Assembly: GCA_021201825.1 (NCBI GenBank)
Contig: JAJQED010000041.1
Coordinates: 179,456-243,455 of the forward strand
Direction of reading: 5' to 3'
From: Alistipes sp.
GTDB lineage: Bacteria; Bacteroidota; Bacteroidia; Bacteroidales; Rikenellaceae
Length of the DNA stretch: 64,000 nucleotides
Position numbers and translations under genes: made by a program. The notes beneath the pieces were generated by a model. It was not told the origin of the DNA and did not search any database. It saw nothing but the letters and a program-made list of their open reading frames with translations. Below are positions 46,267 to 56,110 of this stretch, in pieces; position 1 is the first letter of the stretch, and every line of letters starts with the position of its first letter.

Positions 46267-47922
46267 ATGAAATCAGGATTTTTGAAATACATAACCGTAG
46301 CGTTCCTTGGGGCGGTAGCGGTTGCCGGCTGTAATTCGCTGGACCAGGCCCCTACGAACAAACTGACGGACGAATCGTTCTGGAGCAGTCCGGAACGGGC
46401 CGAACTTATAATGAACATGGGCTACAACCAGATGTTCGGATTCGGGTGGATCTGGACCGACGAGGCCCTGAGTGACAATATGGTCGAGACCCGTGGTACG
46501 CCCGATACGAGGGTGATACGCCAGGGACAGGCCACCCCCTCCCTCGGCTTGTTCCAGAGCCACTGGACCGATATATTCAAAGGGATCAAAACAACTAATA
46601 TCTTCCTGGAAAAAGTAGACCTCATCCCCGATATGGACGAGGAGTTGCGCGAGCGGATGAAAGCCGAAATGAAAGTGATACGGGCCATGATATACTTCCG
46701 TATCTCCAACCTCTGGGGCGACATTCCGTTCTTTTTGTACGACCTCAGCCTGGAGGATTCTTACACTATGACCCGCACGTCAAGGTCCGAAGTGCTTTCG
46801 GAACTCCACCGGGAGCTGGACGAGGCTATACCTTACCTGCCGACCCGCAACGAGCTTCCCGCCTCGCAAAACGGGCGCCTGACCAAAGGTGCCGCAATGA
46901 TGCTCAAGGCCAAGATGTATATGTACGAGTCGGATTATGCGAATGCCGAGACGTGCCTGGGTGCCCTGATCGACAACCAGCAAACCTATGGCACCTATTC
47001 ACTGTATACGACTCCGTGGACCGACCCGGCGGGCAACGAGTGGAGCCCATACGAGGCATTGTTCCTTTCCCAGAACGAATACAATTCGGAGGTCATTCTG
47101 GACTACCAGTCGGTGATCTACACCAAGGAGTGGTCCGACCTATACAGTATGGTGCCGCAGGCGGCCGGGTCTTCGTATATTTCCAAAGTCCCAACACAGT
47201 CGCTCGTTGACGCATATATCATGCGTGACGGCCGTACCATCCAGCAGGCCGCCCTTACCGGCGATTATGACGAGGCCGACCCGTATGTCAACCGGGACCC
47301 GAGGATGGACGCCACCGTCGTTTATAACGGGTTCGTATGGAAATACCAGGACATCTCCTCGGGAATGTACGGTACCATGACGATCAATACCCAGTCGGAA
47401 TACAGCCAGGCCTCGGATAACGTGACCCCGACCGGTTACTATGTCCGCAAATACTACGACCCGGAGGCCCGGGCCAATTACGCGCAGAACAATAACATCA
47501 TTATCATGCGCTATGCCGACGTGCTGTTGATGTATGCCGAGGCCTATCATGAGAACCACGGCATGACAGCCGACGTGTGGAATAAGACCATCCGTCCTAT
47601 CCGCGAGAGGGCCGGCTTTACCGAGAACAGTGCGCTCGACTTCCCGTCGGGGCTGAGTGCGAGCGAAATGCGCGAGGTTATCCGCAACGAGAGGCGGTGC
47701 GAACTTGCACTCGAAGGACAGCGCTACTGGGACATCATGCGCTGGAACGAGGGTAGCACGCTGCTCAACGGTACGGTTTACGGAGCGCGGTTCTATAACA
47801 GCAATACGGATTATATCCCCGTTGCCAACAATGTATTCAGTGAACGGGACAAACTTTGGTCCCTGCCGCAGATCGAAATGGACAATGTGCCTACGTTGAG
47901 GCCTAACAATCCCGGATACTAA
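46267..47922 (+). CDS. SusD/RagB-family surface glycan-binding lipoprotein
   Basis: 551 residues with lipobox AVAGC (lipidated C22). SusD signatures: RAMIYFRISNLWGDIPFF, RLTKGAAMMLKAKMYMYESDYANAE and the C-terminal MRYADVLLMYAEAYHE followed by IRNERRCELALEGQRYWDIMRW. It forms the lid of the preceding SusC channel. It lies between SusC and two SusE/F-like genes, all with short gaps, so they share one transcript. Confidence 0.95.
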   Translation: MKSGFLKYITVAFLGAVAVAGCNSLDQAPTNKLTDESFWSSPERAELIMNMGYNQMFGFGWIWTDEALSDNMVETRGTPDTRVIRQGQATPSLGLFQSHWTDIFKGIKTTNIFLEKVDLIPDMDEELRERMKAEMKVIRAMIYFRISNLWGDIPFFLYDLSLEDSYTMTRTSRSEVLSELHRELDEAIPYLPTRNELPASQNGRLTKGAAMMLKAKMYMYESDYANAETCLGALIDNQQTYGTYSLYTTPWTDPAGNEWSPYEALFLSQNEYNSEVILDYQSVIYTKEWSDLYSMVPQAAGSSYISKVPTQSLVDAYIMRDGRTIQQAALTGDYDEADPYVNRDPRMDATVVYNGFVWKYQDISSGMYGTMTINTQSEYSQASDNVTPTGYYVRKYYDPEARANYAQNNNIIIMRYADVLLMYAEAYHENHGMTADVWNKTIRPIRERAGFTENSALDFPSGLSASEMREVIRNERRCELALEGQRYWDIMRWNEGSTLLNGTVYGARFYNSNTDYIPVANNVFSERDKLWSLPQIEMDNVPTLRPNNPGY

Positions 47923-47940
47923 CCGGTTAAAGCGCAAAAC

Positions 47941-49071
47941 ATGAAAATGAAAGCAAAAAATATTGTGTTCCTGTTGCTTGCCGTCGTCCTGGCTACGGGC
48001 TGTGACAGCGATATGAAGTATAAAGACTACGGGGTAACGGCCGTAACGGGCCTGCTTGCCCCTGCGGATAGCTATTACGCCGAACTACAGGCCGGTGCCG
48101 GCAAAACCATCACATTCAGCTGGGAAGCCGCACAGACCGAGAACGGCATAACCCCGATCTACGAAGTAGTGTTCTATGCCACTCCCGGCGGCAACGAACT
48201 CTACCGACATGACGCGGGTGCCAAGACCACTACCGTGATCACCCATAAGGATATTAACAGCATCGCGAGTCTCGCCGGGATAGAAGCAGGCCAGGACGGC
48301 GACCTCTATTGGACCGTTATCGCCAATAACGGGATCATACAGGGGGTATCGGACGAGTACCGTCGGTTGGTGATCACCCGTCTGATGGGCTTCAGCAACA
48401 TTCCGGAACAGCTCTATATTTACGGTTCGGCTACGGAGGCCGAAGACCTGGGTGAGGAGATGCTCGAGATGAAATCGACCAGCAGCGACGGCGGTGAATT
48501 CGAAATATACACTCGCTTGTATGCCGGCGGTACTTACAATTTCATCGGAAGCAACGGTGTCACCTATTCCGTGGCAGGAGATATTATGGAGGAGAGCAGT
48601 AACCCCATAAGCGCTCCGCAGGAGGGTATATACCGCATAACTATCGATATGAACACCAAATCGCTGAAACTGACCCGGATCACACAGGTGCAATACGTAT
48701 TCTCCGCCCGCACGGCCGACAACGAGAACGCCGTTTACCAGGGCAACGGCGTATGGAAAGTTTCGAATAAATATGTCGAATTCCATCAGGAGAGCTGGGG
48801 CCGCGACGAAAGGTTCTGTTTCCACGCAACGGTCGAGGGCGAAGAGTGGTCGGTAGAGATCTGGGGTTCGCGCAATTCCAACAACGACAGCCGTCCGGGC
48901 TCCCTGACCGGCGATTTCTGGAACGTGGCCATAACACCGTACGTCGGGTTGAGCGTTTACGATTATTCATGGAAATTCACCGAAGCGGTAGATTACTCGA
49001 CGGTCGATATTACCCTTAGCATGACCGCCACGCTCGATAATTACTACTGCCTTGTGGAGATACTCGACTGA
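47941..49071 (+). CDS. SusE/SusF-like surface lipoprotein (single unit)
   Basis: 376 residues; lipobox ATGC (C21) followed by acidic residues (DSD), the kind of export signal that takes Bacteroidota lipoproteins to the outer face. An N-terminal SusE-type fibronectin-like domain (KTITFSWEAAQ, YEVVFY) is followed by a C-terminal beta-rich, carbohydrate-module-like part with WGSRNSNNDSRPG. It probably binds glycan at the surface. It is clearly homologous to both halves of the next protein. Confidence 0.85.
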   Translation: MKMKAKNIVFLLLAVVLATGCDSDMKYKDYGVTAVTGLLAPADSYYAELQAGAGKTITFSWEAAQTENGITPIYEVVFYATPGGNELYRHDAGAKTTTVITHKDINSIASLAGIEAGQDGDLYWTVIANNGIIQGVSDEYRRLVITRLMGFSNIPEQLYIYGSATEAEDLGEEMLEMKSTSSDGGEFEIYTRLYAGGTYNFIGSNGVTYSVAGDIMEESSNPISAPQEGIYRITIDMNTKSLKLTRITQVQYVFSARTADNENAVYQGNGVWKVSNKYVEFHQESWGRDERFCFHATVEGEEWSVEIWGSRNSNNDSRPGSLTGDFWNVAITPYVGLSVYDYSWKFTEAVDYSTVDITLSMTATLDNYYCLVEILD

Positions 49072-49099
49072 TAAGGGCCTTTACGCTTAAAGAGATAAA

Positions 49100-51238
49100 A
49101 TGAAAGTTATGGAAAAAATACTCAAATCGTTATTCCCCATAATGGTTGCGGCCCTTCTGCTGGTCGGCTGCAAGGATGACGTGGAATATAAAGATACAGG
49201 CACCGATCCCGTCTCGCAGTTGCTTATCCCGGACGATAACCTGGTGCTGCAGCTGATCAATAACGAGAACGCTACCCAATATTTCTCCTGGACCCCGCCC
49301 TCGACGACCACCGCGTTCAATTATGGCGTGGTATTCTACGGCTCGGCCGACGGACAGGAGATCTACCGTATGGAGTCCGACGACAGCGGTACCCGACCAT
49401 ACGCCACTATCAAACACGACTACCTGGTGAAGATCGCGGCCGCGGCCGGTATCGGTAACGAGCAAACGGGCGACATCTACTGGAACGTCATAAGTATGAG
49501 GGGTGGTAACGAGAGCCAGCCGACGGCTTCGCGGCGCAGGATAACCCTGACCCGCTATGCCACGTTCGACGATATCCCGTACAGCCTCTACATTTACGGC
49601 GAGGCCACCGAAGCGGGTGGCGACCCGGCGGCTTCCCCGAAATTCAAATCGACGGACGACGGGGTGTTCGAGATCTACACCAAGCTCGAGGGCGGCAAGG
49701 AGTACAGCCTGACCAACCGGGCCGATGCCGGCGACAAACGCACTTTCATTATCGATGACGGTGTCCTTAAGGAAGAAGACGCATCGGTTACGGCGCCGGA
49801 CGGTATATATCGTATATCGGTCGATTTTAACACCGCCCGTGTGACGATGGAAGAGGTGCAGAACGTGTGGTATTACTATCCGAACGACGATGCCTACATG
49901 GTCATGGATTATGTCGGCTACGGCCATTGGCAGACAGACGAATTCACCCTTGCGTTCAGTGACGACCGTTACCATTTCAGGGCTATGGTAGACGGGGTCG
50001 AGGAGCTGTGGGGACACCAGGACCTCGATACCCAGAGCGTTCCGGACGAGTTGTCGGGAAGCTATTTCGATATATATATCCATGAGCCGGTCGCAGGTGA
50101 CCGTTGGAAGTACAGCTATAAGTTCAACTCGGTGTTACAGGGTGTCGACCTTAGCCTGCACGTATATATGTCGTCGGATATTTCCAATTATACCCACATT
50201 ATCGACGCCGGTGATGTGGACCCGATCCCTGTTACCCAGTTCAACAGCCCGGCCGATAATTACGACATCGACCTGGTGAGCCTCGGGACAGGTACCCTTA
50301 CTTTCGACTGGAACGCGGTTGTGAATCCCAACGGCCCCGGTGCCACTTACGAGCTGGTATTCTTCGCCGATACCGACATGACCGAACAGATCAGCAGCAT
50401 CTCCACGGGTACTTCTACGTCGGTAGCCGTATCGCGGAACGACCTGCAAAGTATCGGAGCACAGGTAGCCGGGGACGACCAAACTGCGGTCACCGTTTAC
50501 TGGACGGTAAGGACTACCATCGTGGGTAATACCACCCTTGCATCGGTAGGGCCTCGTGCTCTCAATATCAACCTGCTGACGATCCCGACCGTAGCTTATA
50601 TTTCGGGCGGCGACAGCGAATTCGGCAGCGGTTTCCGGCTCTTGAAAGCAACCGGCGCGGAGGGCGAGGGTAAGTTTGAAACCTACACCCGGCTTAGCGG
50701 CACGGACTATTATTTCACAGACGGTAATTCGGGGACTTACCGGATATTCTATGCCGATGCGTCGGCGGGATTGGTCGAGAATGCCGGGGCATCGAATGCC
50801 CGTAACGGTATCTTCCGTATCAGCCTCGACTTCCTGAACGAGACGGTCGAATTCGAAGAGATCGATAAGGTCGAGCTGTTCCAGTGCAGCCAGGGTTCTA
50901 CTTACGACCTGACCTATGCCGGCGGCGGTATTTGGGAACTGAACAACCAGCAGATGGGTACCGGCGATAACCGCTATTTATTCCGTGCATACCTGGACGG
51001 GGATACCAATTACACCGAAAAATGGGCCAGCAGGAATTCCAACAACGATAAAGGGCCGGGCGAAGACGGATTCGTTGAAGAAGGATTCTGGGATATTTAC
51101 CTTAACGACACCGACAGGGATACCTGGAACTACTCGTTCAAATTCTACAATTCCAGGATGGACAACTGCAACGTGACGATCAAGGTCCATATGACCCCGG
51201 ATGCGGAAATCTATTACCACGAAGTGACTTATAACTAA
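49100..51238 (+). CDS. SusE/SusF-like surface lipoprotein with duplicated unit
   Basis: 712 residues; lipobox VGC (C24) followed by KDD, a good match to the surface-export signal. Two units of about 340 residues each repeat the structure of the previous protein: SusE-type domain (TQYFSWTPP and later LTFDWNAVV), central strand-rich region (VFEIYTKLEGG and GKFETYTRLSG), and end module (second copy has WASRNSNNDKGPG). So the operon carries three homologous units on two proteins. Likely a multi-site glycan binder beside SusD. Confidence 0.85.
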   Translation: MKVMEKILKSLFPIMVAALLLVGCKDDVEYKDTGTDPVSQLLIPDDNLVLQLINNENATQYFSWTPPSTTTAFNYGVVFYGSADGQEIYRMESDDSGTRPYATIKHDYLVKIAAAAGIGNEQTGDIYWNVISMRGGNESQPTASRRRITLTRYATFDDIPYSLYIYGEATEAGGDPAASPKFKSTDDGVFEIYTKLEGGKEYSLTNRADAGDKRTFIIDDGVLKEEDASVTAPDGIYRISVDFNTARVTMEEVQNVWYYYPNDDAYMVMDYVGYGHWQTDEFTLAFSDDRYHFRAMVDGVEELWGHQDLDTQSVPDELSGSYFDIYIHEPVAGDRWKYSYKFNSVLQGVDLSLHVYMSSDISNYTHIIDAGDVDPIPVTQFNSPADNYDIDLVSLGTGTLTFDWNAVVNPNGPGATYELVFFADTDMTEQISSISTGTSTSVAVSRNDLQSIGAQVAGDDQTAVTVYWTVRTTIVGNTTLASVGPRALNINLLTIPTVAYISGGDSEFGSGFRLLKATGAEGEGKFETYTRLSGTDYYFTDGNSGTYRIFYADASAGLVENAGASNARNGIFRISLDFLNETVEFEEIDKVELFQCSQGSTYDLTYAGGGIWELNNQQMGTGDNRYLFRAYLDGDTNYTEKWASRNSNNDKGPGEDGFVEEGFWDIYLNDTDRDTWNYSFKFYNSRMDNCNVTIKVHMTPDAEIYYHEVTYN

Positions 51239-51291
51239 AATCCTCCGGGTGCGGACCGCAGGTGCGCACCCGGTTTAAAACACCGTAAATA

Positions 51292-52527
51292 ATGAAAAAG
51301 ATAATTATAATTTCACTTGCGGTCGTGGCTATGGTCGCCTGTAAGGTGGACGATGTTTATTACGGCACATATGCCGAAGATTACATCCCGCCTTACGATA
51401 TAGACTGGTATGCGGCCGCAGACAGTTCGACCAATATGGTGCTGATCGACCACTTCTTTATGTGGCCGGAAGATGCCCTGTGGGTCGACAACAGGTGGGC
51501 TTACGGGTATTTTAATCCCGACAGCGACAAAATGAACACCGCCAACAACGCTTACTGGGGCCAGGCCCATGCCATAGACGTGGTTACCGACGCTTACAAC
51601 CGTACCGGCGATACGTACTATTCCGACATTATGGCCATGTGGTTCCAGCAGGTCCCGCAATGGCAGTACGGTAAAGGCGAAGTCGATCCGGTGGGATATG
51701 CCAATAACGGTTGGTACAACCCGTTCGTAGACGACATGGAATGGATCGTGCTGGCTCAGCTGCGGATGTACGAGGCAACTGGGATAAACGACTATTTCGA
51801 GACGGCCAAATATATATACGACAGCTGGATCATTACCGCATGGGACTATGACGAGAACGGGGGCGGTATCCTGTGGGCACGTAACCAGGACCGCAGTAAG
51901 AACGCCTGTTCCAACGGTCCGGCCGCCATAATCGCGGCCCGGTTGTATAACTATACGGGTGACGAGAAGTACCTCGACGACGCCAAAATGATATACGACT
52001 GGCTCAAAGCTGTACTTTACGTGCCGTCCACCGGAGCGGTGAACGACAATATCTCGGGGGGAACCTCGATCAGCACGTATAACTCCGCCTACAACCAGGG
52101 TACTTTCCTCGGTGCGGCTCACGAACTGTATAAGATCACGGGCCGCAGTTCATACCTCAGCGAGGCGGTGAAAGCCGGTGAGTTCGCAACCGAGGATTCG
52201 GGCCAGCTCGACGCCACGGGCAAATTGCTGAAAGGGGAGGACCCGGGAGACCTGGGGCTGTTCAAAGGTATCCTCGTGCGCTATCTCACCCTGCTTGCCA
52301 ACGAGCCGGACGTGGACAAATCGACCCGGAAGAAGTTCCATGACTTCCTGGTATACAATGCCAGCATTTTGTGGACCGAGGGTGTAATAAAAGACGACCC
52401 GGACGGTTACGGTATGCTCTATACCGGTACGCTCGACGAGCCGGGTTACTTCAGCGGGGACTTTACGGTCAATACCGCCGGGGCTACCATCATCGAGGCG
52501 ATGAGCATACTCCAACCGGTTAATTAA
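51292..52527 (+). CDS. Alpha-1,6-mannanase, GH76 (probably surface)
   Basis: 411 residues; lipobox MVAC (C17) followed by KVDD, again a surface-export-like signal. The (alpha/alpha)6 barrel shows the GH76 paired catalytic aspartates D147-D148 in FVDDMEWI, with WARNQDRSKNACSNGPAAI and YNQGTFLGAAHELY as further family motifs. GH76 enzymes are endo-alpha-1,6-mannanases that cut the backbone of fungal mannan (some act on other alpha-mannose polymers). It is the fifth gene of the locus. Confidence 0.92.
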   Translation: MKKIIIISLAVVAMVACKVDDVYYGTYAEDYIPPYDIDWYAAADSSTNMVLIDHFFMWPEDALWVDNRWAYGYFNPDSDKMNTANNAYWGQAHAIDVVTDAYNRTGDTYYSDIMAMWFQQVPQWQYGKGEVDPVGYANNGWYNPFVDDMEWIVLAQLRMYEATGINDYFETAKYIYDSWIITAWDYDENGGGILWARNQDRSKNACSNGPAAIIAARLYNYTGDEKYLDDAKMIYDWLKAVLYVPSTGAVNDNISGGTSISTYNSAYNQGTFLGAAHELYKITGRSSYLSEAVKAGEFATEDSGQLDATGKLLKGEDPGDLGLFKGILVRYLTLLANEPDVDKSTRKKFHDFLVYNASILWTEGVIKDDPDGYGMLYTGTLDEPGYFSGDFTVNTAGATIIEAMSILQPVN

Positions 52528-52556
52528 ACGGCCCCCGGCAAACAACCACCTTGATC

Positions 52557-53765
52557 ATGGGAACCGCACGGTTTATATTGGCCGCACTTTGCTGCGCATG
52601 GCTCTACTCATGCGCGGCAGGGTACGGCGATATGCCGGACCGCAACGTAACCCGGGCCGCACAAACACTCGACTCGCTGTATAAATACTATTCGGTGCCG
52701 GGAACGGCCCTGCTCAGGGAAACATACCCGTTCACCGAAGAGTATACCGCAACCTACCTGGCTTCGGAGGAGCAGGTGGAATGTCCCAAGGAGTTCGCTT
52801 TCATGTGGCCGGCAACGGGAACTTTTTCTGCCGTGAATGCACTCTACGGTGCGACCGGATCGGAAACGTATCTCGGGATTATCGTCGAGAAAGTACTTCC
52901 TGGACTGGAAGAGTACTACGATGCTGTCCGAAGCCCGAGCGGCTATTCTTCATATATTACTTCGGCACCGATGTCCGACCGTTACTATGACGACAATATT
53001 TGGCTCGGGATAGATTTCGTGGAGCTTTATACCATGACCGGCAGGGAGGAATACCTTGCCAAAGCCATGGAGATATGGCGGTTCGTGGAGAGCGGTTGGG
53101 ACGAGGCGTTACGTGGGGGAGTTTACTGGTGCGAACAATCCCGAAGCAGTAAGAACGCCTGCTCGAACGCACCGGCTGCCGTCCTTGCATTGAAGTTATA
53201 CCAATCGACAGCAGAACCGGGCTATCTTTCCCGAGGCCGGGATATATACCAATGGATCGATACGACTCTGAAAGACTCATCGGACGGCCTTGTATTCGAC
53301 CATATAACGCCGTCGGGGACTGTGGATACCACGAAATATTCCTATAACAGCGGCCAGATGATGCAGGCGGCGGCTTTGTTATATTCGGCAACCGGAGAGG
53401 AAGTATACCTGATGGATGCCCGCCGCATCGCGGAATCGTGCTGCCGACGGTTCGCCCGGGATTATAGTTTACCCGACGGCCGTACAAGGACTCTGGTCGA
53501 TAACGGGGCCAATATATGGTTCACCGCCGTTATGGTACGCGGCTTCTGCGAATTGTACCGGATAGACAGGGATCGGAAATATATCGACTTTATCACCCGG
53601 AGCCTCGACCATGCGTGGGAATACGGCCGGGACGGACAGGGTTTGTTCGGGGCCCAATGGGATGCGACCACTGAAGGCCGTTATGAGAAATGGTTGCTGA
53701 ACCAGGCAGCGATGGTGGAAATGATGGCCCGCGTAGGGAAGATAAATACCGAAATGACGAAATAA
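52557..53765 (+). CDS. Alpha-1,6-mannanase, GH76 (second copy)
   Basis: 403 residues from the ATG at 52557; a TTG at 52551 is rejected. Lipobox LYSC (C19), but the residues after it (AAGYGD) are not strongly acidic, so it may stay periplasmic. The catalytic pair is D145-D146 in YYDDNIWLG; WCEQSRSSKNACSNAPAA and YNSGQMMQAAALLY match the first copy. Together they could form a surface plus periplasm pair acting on long and short mannan chains. Last gene of the locus. Confidence 0.92.
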   Translation: MGTARFILAALCCAWLYSCAAGYGDMPDRNVTRAAQTLDSLYKYYSVPGTALLRETYPFTEEYTATYLASEEQVECPKEFAFMWPATGTFSAVNALYGATGSETYLGIIVEKVLPGLEEYYDAVRSPSGYSSYITSAPMSDRYYDDNIWLGIDFVELYTMTGREEYLAKAMEIWRFVESGWDEALRGGVYWCEQSRSSKNACSNAPAAVLALKLYQSTAEPGYLSRGRDIYQWIDTTLKDSSDGLVFDHITPSGTVDTTKYSYNSGQMMQAAALLYSATGEEVYLMDARRIAESCCRRFARDYSLPDGRTRTLVDNGANIWFTAVMVRGFCELYRIDRDRKYIDFITRSLDHAWEYGRDGQGLFGAQWDATTEGRYEKWLLNQAAMVEMMARVGKINTEMTK

Positions 53766-54065
53766 AACGGTTTTAGCAGTCAGGTTAGATGAGGGTAGGC
53801 CGCCACCGGCGGCCGCCGTGAACCGGCGAAACGGCCACAAGTTAAATGGGCTTGGGCAAAACGGCCGTTCTGCCGGCAAGCGGATACATCGAATCTACCG
53901 GCAAACAGTCGCAACCGGTGTCCGCACTTTTCGCAGGCACCGGTTCGCTTTTATCCGGGAGAGTTAAACCGGCAGTAGGGTTAATAATCGGGTTGGAAAA
54001 TTGGAAAGGCGGTGAAAGGTTTATACCTTTGGCGGGTAATTTAATAAAAACCCAATCCAATAATT
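53766..54065. promoter_or_regulatory. Intergenic region before lemA, with hairpin and promoter
   Basis: After GC-rich inverted repeats near 53800-53816 there is an 8-base hairpin AACCGGTG/CACCGGTT (53913-53920, 53938-53945). A good promoter follows: TTG at 54001-54003, 20-base spacing, TACCTTTG at 54024-54031, about 35 bases before lemA. No gene is seen. Confidence 0.6.
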
Positions 54066-54629
54066 ATGAGTACAGGACTTATTATCACATTGGCTGTCGT
54101 CTTACTTCTTGTCATTATCGTTATTTCGAAGTATAACGGCCTTGTAAAGCTGCGTAATAACCGCGAGAATGCTTTCGCAGATATAGACGTTCAGCTCAAG
54201 CAACGCCACGACCTTATCCCCCAGCTGGTTGAGACAGTCAAGGGTTACGCATCGCATGAGAAAGAGACGTTGGACCGCGTAATCCAGGCCCGTAACGGTG
54301 CGCTCGCCGCCCGGTCGATAGACGATAAGATTGTAGCCGAAACGCAGCTTAGCTCAGCGCTTGCCGGCATGAAGATAACCCTGGAGGCATATCCCGACTT
54401 GAAAGCCAACCAGAACTTCCTGCAGCTTCAGGAGGAGATTTCGGACATCGAGAACAAACTGGCTTCGGTTAGGCGTTACTTCAACTCCGCTACCCGTGAA
54501 TTGAACAATGCAGTTCAGACTTTCCCGTCCAATATAATAGCCGGGATGTTCGGGTTCCGCAAGGAGATGATGTTCGACCTCGGTGAGTCGAGGGCTACGC
54601 TGGAAGAGGCACCTAAGATTTCGTTCTAA
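54066..54629 (+). CDS. lemA: LemA-family membrane protein
   Basis: 187 residues. One N-terminal transmembrane helix (ITLAVVLLLVIIVI) and then the long helical LemA domain: KYNGLVKLRNNRENAFADIDVQLKQRHDLIPQLVETVKGY. LemA proteins are of unclear function and often sit beside an M48 peptidase, as here (3-base gap). The pair is expected to act in the inner-membrane envelope stress or surface-protein processing context. Confidence 0.95.
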   Translation: MSTGLIITLAVVLLLVIIVISKYNGLVKLRNNRENAFADIDVQLKQRHDLIPQLVETVKGYASHEKETLDRVIQARNGALAARSIDDKIVAETQLSSALAGMKITLEAYPDLKANQNFLQLQEEISDIENKLASVRRYFNSATRELNNAVQTFPSNIIAGMFGFRKEMMFDLGESRATLEEAPKISF

Positions 54630-54632
54630 GGG

Positions 54633-55601
54633 ATGGAATACGTCGGTATACTGACCCAGCAAAAACGCAATAATACGCGTTCGATCATCCTGCTGGTGTT
54701 ATTTCCCGTGCTGGTATTGGTCCTGGTTCTGCTGTTTTGTTTCCTGTTGGCGCTGATGGCCAACGACGGTTCGACGGTGGGCATCGGGGATTTCGTTTGG
54801 GATATGTTCGCGGGAGCGGCTCCGATAGCCATTGTTTTTGTAGCAGTCTGGTTCGCCATAGCTTATTTTACCAATACCAGTATCATAAGCCGGGCTACCC
54901 ATTCAAAACCGCTCGAGCGCAAGGAGAACAAGCGGATATATAACATGGTCGAGAACCTCTGCATGTCACAGGGTATGCAGATGCCCAGGATCAATGTTAT
55001 CGAAGACCCCTCCTTGAACGCGTTCGCGAGCGGCATAAACAATAAGAGTTATACCGTAACACTTACCCGGGGCATTATCGAAACCCTCGATGATGATGAG
55101 TTGGAGGGGGTGATCGCCCACGAACTGTCGCATATCCGAAACCGGGACGTGCGCTTGCTTATCGTTTCCATTGTTTTCGTAGGAATATTCGCAATGGTCG
55201 CGCAGGTGAGCCTCAGGGCTGCCGCCCGCGCTCCCCGCAGTCGCGGCAACGGGAAGAACGGTGGCGGTGCGGTAGTGATCCTGTTGCTGGCGGCGATCCT
55301 TGCCGGGCTGGGGTATATGTTTTCCACCATGATGCGTTTTGCCATCTCGCGTAAGCGGGAATATATGGCCGACGCCGGTGCGGCTGAAATGACCCGCAAC
55401 CCACAGGCCCTTGCCAACGCCTTACGAAAGATTTCGGGCAACCCGCAGGTTTCCGGACTCAAGCGGGACGATGTGGCCCAGTTGTTCATCGAACATCCTA
55501 CGATGGGTGCCAAAGGCAAAAAGAAAACCGGGGGCTTCCGCTCCCTTTTCACAACCCATCCCCCCGTCGAGCAACGTATCGCGGTGCTGGAACAATTCTG
55601 A
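54633..55601 (+). CDS. M48-family membrane metallopeptidase (HtpX-like)
   Basis: 322 residues. Two N-terminal hydrophobic segments (about 15-45 and 55-80), then the zinc site HELSHIRNRD (H163, E164, H167) with a third acidic ligand in REYMADAGAAEM, and two more hydrophobic segments between them (LLIVSIVFVGIFAMVAQ, VILLLAAILAGLGYMF). The C-terminus ends THPPVEQRIAVLEQF, as in HtpX. A protease for damaged membrane proteins or specific surface substrates; coupled to LemA. A 23-base-pair terminator follows. Confidence 0.93.
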   Translation: MEYVGILTQQKRNNTRSIILLVLFPVLVLVLVLLFCFLLALMANDGSTVGIGDFVWDMFAGAAPIAIVFVAVWFAIAYFTNTSIISRATHSKPLERKENKRIYNMVENLCMSQGMQMPRINVIEDPSLNAFASGINNKSYTVTLTRGIIETLDDDELEGVIAHELSHIRNRDVRLLIVSIVFVGIFAMVAQVSLRAAARAPRSRGNGKNGGGAVVILLLAAILAGLGYMFSTMMRFAISRKREYMADAGAAEMTRNPQALANALRKISGNPQVSGLKRDDVAQLFIEHPTMGAKGKKKTGGFRSLFTTHPPVEQRIAVLEQF

Positions 55602-55610
55602 TAACCGCTT

Positions 55611-55661
55611 ATCAAATAACACTACAGCCGGCTCCTAAAGCCGGCTGTAGTGTTATTTGAT
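55611..55661. terminator. 23-bp perfect inverted repeat, bidirectional terminator
   Basis: 55611-55633 pairs fully with 55639-55661 across a 5-base loop. It lies between the convergent M48 and XRE genes and overlaps the stop codon of the latter. Confidence 0.85.
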
Positions 55662-55877
55662 GCCTTTGAAAAATTCTTCGACCGTGATCCCGAAGAATTT
55701 GCACAGGACCGATATGCTCGTAAGTGTAATATTGTACCGCCCGGTCTCTATGCGGCCGATATGCAGTTTGGTCTCCTCGGACAACGATTCCTGGGAATGT
55801 TTTGAAGCTAACCGTAGTTCTTTTACCCGGCTTGCAACCATTGCGAGTAAATTATGGTCGATCCTCTCCCTGCTCAT
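55653..55877 (-). CDS. Small XRE-type helix-turn-helix protein (second of a tandem pair)
   Basis: 74 residues from the ATG at 55877 (MSRERIDHNLL), which begins at the normal distance before the HTH; a longer start would overlap the upstream gene. The HTH runs RVKELRLASKHSQESLSEETKLHIGRIETGRYNITL and the end EEFFKGIK is typical of single-domain XRE regulators. It is an obvious paralogue of the gene 11 bases upstream. Confidence 0.82.
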   Translation of the reverse strand: MSRERIDHNLLAMVASRVKELRLASKHSQESLSEETKLHIGRIETGRYNITLTSISVLCKFFGITVEEFFKGIK

Positions 55878-55888
55878 CGGGTTTCGGT

Positions 55889-56110
55889 TTAAAGCCCCCG
55901 GAATAATTCTTCGAGGGTCTTTCCGTAATAGGTGCATAATTTTTTGAGTACCGAAACGGAAGTACTCGATTTGCCGTTTTCCACGCGGCCGGTATTGATA
56001 TCCGTATCGATATATACTTCACTGTGCGGCAACCCTTTCTCCATGCGGAACCGTTTCATCCTTAAAGCGATTTCCCGGATAAGTTCTTCGTCCCTGATAT
56101 AATCTCCCAT
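55889..56110 (-). CDS. Small XRE-type helix-turn-helix protein (first of a tandem pair)
   Basis: 73 residues, MGDYIRDEELIREIALRMKR then an HTH with the conserved RVENGKSSTSVSVLKKL and end LEELFRGL. The N-terminal part of the HTH (KGLPHSEVYIDTDIN) is less standard than usual. A full -7 box (TATATTTG, 56115-56122 on the minus strand) lies only 5 bases before the ATG, so the mRNA may be leaderless, or translation may start further in (M18). Probably co-transcribed with its paralogue. Confidence 0.8.
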   Translation of the reverse strand: MGDYIRDEELIREIALRMKRFRMEKGLPHSEVYIDTDINTGRVENGKSSTSVSVLKKLCTYYGKTLEELFRGL

